Assembly: GCF_905147045.1 (NCBI RefSeq)
Contig: NC_065897.1
Span: forward strand, 11,423,001-11,487,000
Direction: 5' to 3'
DNA from: Nymphalis io
Taxonomy: Eukaryota; Arthropoda; Insecta; Lepidoptera; Nymphalidae
DNA: 64,000 bases
The notes beneath the pieces were generated by a model, which worked only from the letters and a program-made list of their open reading frames with translations, searched no databases and was not told the origin of the DNA. Below are positions 58,774-64,000 of this stretch, one piece after another (positions within the stretch are counted from its first letter, which is position 1; each line of letters begins with the position of its first letter). The position numbers were made by a program, and so were the translations under genes.

Positions 58774-61700
58774 CTGCAAGGTAAAATAAAATGTATTGGT
58801 ATTTTATGTAAAAGCTGTTTTAGAATGAACGATATCAATAGTTAATCATAATATTAATGAAATTGGTAATCTGTATTATTATTATTAATGAAAGTCACTT
58901 ATTCAAAGTCCGCTTGTCATGTAATGTACATATATGATGCAGTTTGCTCTATTGCATGTAGGAAGATATACATGTTTTGTTTTCCGATACCTTTAAATTT
59001 CATCAAGCGTGAGATCAGGCTTTTTTTAATTTTTATTTATTTAAAATGGCAATCAAGTGAAACTTGATCAACCACCAGATGCTAAGTTCCATCACGAATT
59101 ATATTCGAACCCGCAATTTAAATGATCAACGTAGTAGTACTATTTTAAGACTAACAAATTTCAATTAATGGTAAATAAGACAAACAGACTCTAAAATTAT
59201 TTCAAATTTAGTCTTATTGTTGTTTTTATCATAAAATAATAATAATAAAAATTTAATTTACGTTGCAATTCCGGCAATTTTTTTGATCAATAGCAGGATT
59301 GATCAATCAAATTATAAAGAAATAGCTTTTGATATTGCACTATAGACTGTTTAGGATTTATTTGATTTACTGGAAATACAGTGCGTTTCTCAGAATTCCT
59401 ATTTTCTAGAAATTGTTTTAAAAATACCTTCAACTTCAAGTCTCCCTTACGAAAGTGCTTCGGCTTAGCTTTAAAATCGAGGACAAGACTTGTAGTCTCC
59501 AAGCCATCTTCGTGCTTGTAAAGTTCTGGTTCAAGAACAGTGGAGAGCGGTGCTGGTTCACCGTTGATGTACCACGAGAGCTTCGTGGCGGGGCGGGACC
59601 GGCCAGACGTACAGTTCACTTGAACTCGATCCCCAATCTGATATCGCAGTCGAGAACCAGTTATAACCGGTCCTGTAGAAGGCAGAGCTGAAAAATTTCA
59701 ACTTAAATAAATTCTTGTTTTGTAAAAAATATGATTTTATTTAATATAGATGTGTCATTTTTTACTCAAATAAGATTATATACTGTAATTATATACAAGC
59801 GAAGAGATTTTTTTTATATTCGTAATTAATTCAATTGCCGATGAGCTGCCAACCATGGCAAATAAATTGTGATGGCTATTCTGCATGTATTCTGCATGTA
59901 TCTCCGACTAGGAGATTTTTTGTTGAACATGCACGTAAAACCACTCTTTGGAGGCAGCGAATGAACTCACCAGCATTTACACTCGGTTGTCTAGCCGAGC
60001 GTCAGATTATTATATATTTTTTTTTGCAATTTACTGATTTCGTTAGCCCCGAATAAATAAAATGATTGTGGATGATGATGATTCTAATGGCAATTAAGCT
60101 AACCTACAAAAAAAAATCTATTCATAGTAGAAATGTATGTTCATACCCACTACGATCATATCGGCAAAATCAGAAACGGTTGGAAACAGTGGTCGTTCAC
60201 CCGACACCTCGCAACGATAACGCCCGCCTGTCTCCAGCACAGCCGGGTACAGCGTCACGTTCGATGCATTGTGAGTTGATTGCTAAAATAAATAGATATA
60301 GTTTATATATATAGCATATAGCTTTTAAAATTCTTTTCACATTAAAAAAAAAAACATTTTTGGTGTATTAATTATGTCGGTCGACAGAGTCGAATTAAGC
60401 ATCCCTTTTCTGCCCCAGGTGGTCGTTATTGAAAAGCCGTAAGAACCGGAAAAGAATACTAAGGAATATGTGGTTAATTGTAACAATCGATCGAGCACGT
60501 AAGCGTCTCAACTATCTGTAGTGAGAAATTAGCTCACCAGCAAAAGTATTCCGAGATAGGTTGGGATCAGGTTGACAAATAATTTTTTTCCGTGCAATTT
60601 ATACTCACCGACATCAAATAATGGATTAAAAGTAAGCGAATGTATTAATTAAGGCAAAAATTTATGTAGGTTTGCTTAGGTGATTTGGTTTGCCATTATC
60701 AATTTGTAGATATGACTATTTTACATGAGACAAAGTTCACTGTCACACAATAAACATTTGTGTTGTGATTTTTACGATTTTTTTTAAAAAAATTGTAATA
60801 ACCATATACATATGTTTGAGAAATATATCAAGAAAAACTCAAAACTCAAAAAAGTAAAATTATACAGCATGTTTATGTCGCCAAAGGCCATTCCTCTTGT
60901 GTATAAGATTTGTAGCTGACTACGCCTGTTAGCGATACACATTTCCCTTACACAAATTAATATAGCACATGTTAAGTACATGAAAAACAGTGACAGTTGG
61001 AATAAAGATTCTACTCAGAAGCACAATCAAGAAACTGAGTAGTAACTCTTTTTCGATGTTCAAGTTACATAGATAATTAAATACAATGGAATTATTTTAT
61101 AACGCTGCAGATATAGAAGTCCTACGTTCATAATCGGGTCGGGCCAATAAACAGTTGTAAGATTTCCTTTTAAGAATATCTCAATAAGAAAGAAAAATAT
61201 GAAAGAATAGAATCCTAAAAACTTGGACTTCTCTTTATTTTTATTTAGTCATAGTTTCAATTGTCCTAGCCATGACGTACACATAGAGTTATGGTTGTTA
61301 TGATGCGAAGATGTGCGTGCGTGTATTAAGTTTTTGGTTGTTCTATTAATGTTCAGCTTTAAAATGTAGTTATTGACCTGGAGAAATTGCTTATTTACTT
61401 CTTTTTGTGCTATATAATTATGTCACTGGTTTTTCTTTTATTTGCTTTTATATCAGTTTTTGTTTTTTTTTTTTTTTTTTTGATTTCATTATATTTTAAT
61501 ATGATACGGAACGGTGCGGCGCTCTCAACTAAATCAACATAATATAGAAGGAGCAAGCTGAAAATCAGCGCTGGGCATAGCACAGCACATAGCTGAGCTT
61601 GCAACCAATTGCGATACGGTCGTCAATGAAAAAGAGTGGTAAATTAGAAAAATGTGTCCAGTATGAATAATTTGTATCTCATAAAAATATGTATGTTTTT

Positions 61701-63286
61701 TCTTAAGAGTTACTTTGTAATGTACGACCTATCTGAAGCAATAAATTTTTATTATTATTATTATTATTATTAAAAATAATAGCCCGGAGTCAGGAAGCTA
61801 ACACTCCCGTCCATCAAAATGCACGTAAGCCTTTAGTCCCGCGCCTAAACTCTTTTTAGTCGCCATCACATTTTCTGTTGCTCCGGATTATGACAATGAG
61901 AAAATAGCGAATACACACAAGTGTGTAGTATAACACATGTCCTGCGCAGTAGCAACAACGATCAGGCCAACTTGAATTCTTTTTACAAACAAGGCCTTTG
62001 TTAGTATTTGTGGATCACATGTTGCCTTTAAACATAAAATCAGTTTCAACAAACATATTGACCTCAAATTTTATTATATTTTTTTGATGCTGGTGACGGT
62101 ATAATCTCGTATATTTTTTGTTATTGTTGATATAATTTAAATATTAATATTTATTTCCTATAAAAACCATATTCTCGTAAAAGGTATATTCATCGTCTGT
62201 TCATCAATAACAGACGTAGCTATTGTTTTTTTTTAAATAATAAAAAAGATAATGGAAGATAAAAATAAAAAACTTATAAAAAGCGAATTTACTTCCAAGT
62301 TTTTTTATAAATATCGTTGATCGCGATTAATTATTTTTGTGGTCTGTAGAGTCCGCTGATGCAGACAAGTTGATAAGTACACCATGGTTGAGCAGCTTCC
62401 CTCGGCCTACGATTTGACTATAACTTTTGCACTTAGTACAAGTAACAATAATAATAATAACGATAATACGTTCAACGAAATATCTCGTATACAATAATTA
62501 GACGTAGAAACACACTACATTCCTAAAATTGTTGGAAACACCACCTTTTGTAAAGTGTTCACTTAGTGGTAGGGCTTTGTGCAAGCTCATCAGGATAGGT
62601 ACCACCCACTTTTCAGATATACTGCGGCAAAACAGCCGTCGTATCCAGATGCGATTTAATTTTTTCAGAGATTTTCGTAACAGCTTCCACCATGTTCGGT
62701 AACGATCCATAATTAAGAAAGTAAGTGTTGTCATAGAATGAGTAATCCCCTGTTAATGTTAAATATTATATCTATAACAATACTGAATATTTTAAGCGTT
62801 GGACCTCAGTTACCTTTGAGAATGTCCAAGTGGTAAGTTAATAATATTGACAGAAATTTTATTACGTCTAATTTATAAGGAACTACTTTCCACCCGAGGT
62901 TACGGTAGGAGGAGGAAGCGCTAGGTACCTATGTCCTTATGTACCTTTACCTTTGATAACCTATATGCAAAATTTCTAATGATGATCAGTTGAGTGATGT
63001 AGATTTAAAAACTTAAAAAACAATTCAAACCCATTTTCGCATATTTTGTAATATCAGTAAGGATTTGTTACCTCTACGTCAACTCCAGGCAGCAAAAATT
63101 TCCTCCTCGGCTCAACATCGCGCGGTACGTGTCTAAAGAATTCTTTTCCATCTTTGTACCACTTGACAGAGTATAGTATGTCGGTGGGACTCAGTCGCCA
63201 GCGACATGACAGCGATGGCCTCGTGCCCAGAGGTACATGAGTCGGCACCCGGAGCTCTACCAGTTCCAAGCCTGTCACGGTGTACT
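58543..63286 (-). CDS. Beaten path-like protein 2 (two Ig domains), 4 exons, 5' exon missing
   Basis: A second Beat-family protein, probably a ligand of Side-type receptors on neuronal surfaces. Exons in transcript order: 63286-63072, 60282-60147, 59687-59428, 58773-58543; entry phases 1, 0, 1, 0, the same as in the Beat-like gene at 29296-32557. Ig1: LVELRVPTHVPLGTRPSLSC, YSVKWYKDGKEFFRHVPRDV, then YRCEVSGERPLFPTVS. Ig2: YQIGDRVQVNCTSGRSRPAT, SWYINGEPAPL, then LKLK joined to CLATIATVYW. The C-terminal exon adds a basic, charged linker and a final hydrophobic stretch (VPPLPVTLLLAVVLHF) 7 residues from the end. That fits a GPI-anchor signal or membrane tail, so this protein is likely cell-surface bound. 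The signal-peptide exon is not seen. Subgroup not assigned. Confidence 0.92.
59428..59687 (-). CDS. Beat-like 2, Ig2 exon
   Basis: Acceptor ATTTTTCAG, donor AAG|GTATTT. It encodes LPSTGPVITGSRLRYQIGD, VNCTSGRSRPATKLSWYING and KPKHFRKGDLKLK. An N-linked glycosylation sequon (NCT) is shared with the other Beat-like gene. Confidence 0.93.
60147..60282 (-). CDS. Beat-like 2, end of Ig1
   Basis: 136 nt with acceptor TTATTTTAG and donor GTGG|GTATGA. It encodes QSTHNASNVTLYPAVLETGG, RYRCEVSGERPLFPTVSDFA and DMIVV. Phase 0 in, phase 1 out. Confidence 0.92.
61463..61625 (-). mobile_element. Short retroelement 3' end with poly-A
   Basis: Minus-strand sequence ending TAATGAAATCA and a 19-base A run. 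Upstream are CCCAGCGCTGATTTTCAGCT and GAGAGCGCCGCACCGTTCCG. The class is uncertain; the poly-A and abrupt 5' end suggest a truncated retroelement. Confidence 0.45.
61749..61773. repeat. (ATT)n microsatellite
   Basis: Eight TTA units following CAATAAATTTT, possibly the tail of a decayed CR1-type element. Confidence 0.7.
61785..61985 (+). repeat. SINE family C, diverged 3' part
   Basis: GCCCGGAGTCAGGAAG, CACTCCCGTCCATCAAAATG, TCCCGCGCCTAAACTCTTTT, ACACACAAGTGTGTAGTATA and CATGTCCTGCGCAGTAGC match the body and 3' part of the 43343 copy. Confidence 0.6.
62563..62640 (+). repeat. Family B repeat, sense 5' fragment
   Basis: AGTGGTAGGGCTTTGTGCAA, GATAGGTACCACCCACTTTT and CGGCAAAACAGCCGTC match the start of the family, then the match ends. 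Confidence 0.7.
63072..63286 (-). CDS. Beat-like 2, first visible exon (start of Ig1)
   Basis: Acceptor TATGGTTTTAG, donor GAG|GTAACA. It encodes YTVTGLELVELRVPTHVPLG, SLSCRW, YSVKWYKDGKEFFRHVPRDV and FLLPGVDVE. It enters in phase 1 and is 6 nt longer than its counterpart at 32349-32557. Confidence 0.93.
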
Positions 63287-64000
63287 CTAAAACCATACAT
63301 AAATATACAATATATAAATAGATGGAAAAATATATATTAATTTGGAAATCTGTCAACGCAAAATTATTTTAATAACTAGCTTCTACCCGCGGATCGCCCG
63401 CTTGTAAGAGGTGTCAAGATGATACAAATACATCCAGCCGTTTTTGCTTGATTGATTTAAACCATTTAAAAATACAACCTTCTTCAATTATAATATTAGT
63501 ATGTCTACTAATAAAATGTCAGGTATTTTTAGTACGACGTAATTTAGGTGATATATATACAGAATTTTATCAGAATTTAATCTTTATCTCTATCCGTTAT
63601 TAGTTGTAATACAGGCAAAACTCCATTAAATGCCACATCAAATAATTTCCCATGTGACGTTTCCGTAAAAAAAGCACTATTGCCCTCGCCCAGCAGTCAT
63701 GGATAATTTTACTTTACGACACGCGGGTGGAGCGCAAATGTAAGTAAATTGCTGAATAAAGAAAACGAATTTCGTTATGCCAATATCACTCATGTTTATG
63801 TGCATACAAATATTTAAAATTATATTACGCTATTGTAAAAAGAAATATTCACTACAAATTTAGTGAGATTTTAAATTGATAGAAGACAAATTATATCGAA
63901 TATCATTTTTATTAAAAGCTTTAAAACAATCTATTCTTTCAGCGTACGGGAATGGTTAGGAAAAGCGAAAGAGTAAATTGAAAGAGAATTTAAAATAACG
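63287..64000. other. Upstream flank or intron of Beat-like 2
   Basis: No exon found. A short CTAGCTTCTACCCGCGGATC fragment near 63378 belongs to the GAAGCCGCGG-type repeats. Confidence 0.45.

Larger units (their letters stand above)
60283..63071 (-). other. Beat-like 2 intron with repeats
   Basis: Contains family C fragments (about 61100-61190 and 61785-61985, plus), a poly-A-tailed repeat on the minus strand (61463-61625), an (ATT)n run (61749-61773) and a family B 5' fragment (62563-62640, plus). No extra exon accepted. Confidence 0.5.

Noticed and set aside
58563..58845. Plus-strand ORFs with Ala/Arg/Gly-rich products
   Set aside because: They are shadows of the GC-rich last exon of Beat-like 2 on the other strand, where splice sites and family similarity agree.
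61410..61604. Minus-strand ORF with a signal-peptide-like N-terminus, candidate missing start exon of a Beat gene
   Set aside because: It lies between exons of Beat-like 2, has no good splice donor after the hydrophobic part, and runs into a 19-base A tail typical of a retroelement end.

Overview
The window is animal nuclear DNA, AT-rich and intron-rich, and almost certainly from a butterfly or moth. The basis is a resilin-type cuticle gene, a Tret1-like sugar transporter, two beaten path-like genes, and abundant tRNA-derived SINEs and RTE/Jockey/CR1-type LINEs of the kind common in Lepidoptera. A nymphalid butterfly is a guess, not something the sequence proves.

Layout. (1) 2423-21280, plus strand: eight exons of a facilitated trehalose/sugar transporter (MFS). 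Only the short 5' coding exon is missing. Its introns are full of transposon debris, including a nearly complete RTE-type LINE at about 10038-13200. (2) 25414-27554, plus strand: a complete pro-resilin gene in five exons, with TATA box, signal peptide, two elastic repeat blocks and a Rebers-Riddiford chitin-binding domain. It encodes 420 aa. (3) 29296-32557, minus strand: four exons of a beaten path-like immunoglobulin-domain gene, convergent with resilin; its signal-peptide exon was not found. (4) 32558-58542: about 26 kb without recognisable coding exons, densely packed with SINE and LINE fragments. (5) 58543-63286, minus strand: four exons of a second beaten path-like gene with the same exon phases as the first. 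Its C-terminus ends in a hydrophobic segment that the first lacks; its 5' exon is not seen and may lie beyond the window.

The genes do not form a pathway. The transporter moves trehalose or another sugar across membranes, resilin is a rubber-like cuticle protein, and the two Beat proteins are probable neuronal surface or secreted ligands of the Side receptor family, arising from a tandem duplication.

The most notable signal is in the repeats. The commonest SINE (called family A here) has a 3' end closely matching the 3' end of RTE LINEs present in the same window. A second non-coding family (B) shares its 3' end with a Jockey-superfamily LINE also present here. One family A insertion at 45294-45759 is a composite: a full SINE, a second 3' half, a duplicated tail and a terminal palindrome, all inside one 11-bp target-site duplication. 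I saw no CRISPR array, rRNA gene or true tRNA gene. Splice sites were assigned by eye from GT/AG signals, reading phase and family similarity recalled from knowledge; no database search was run.
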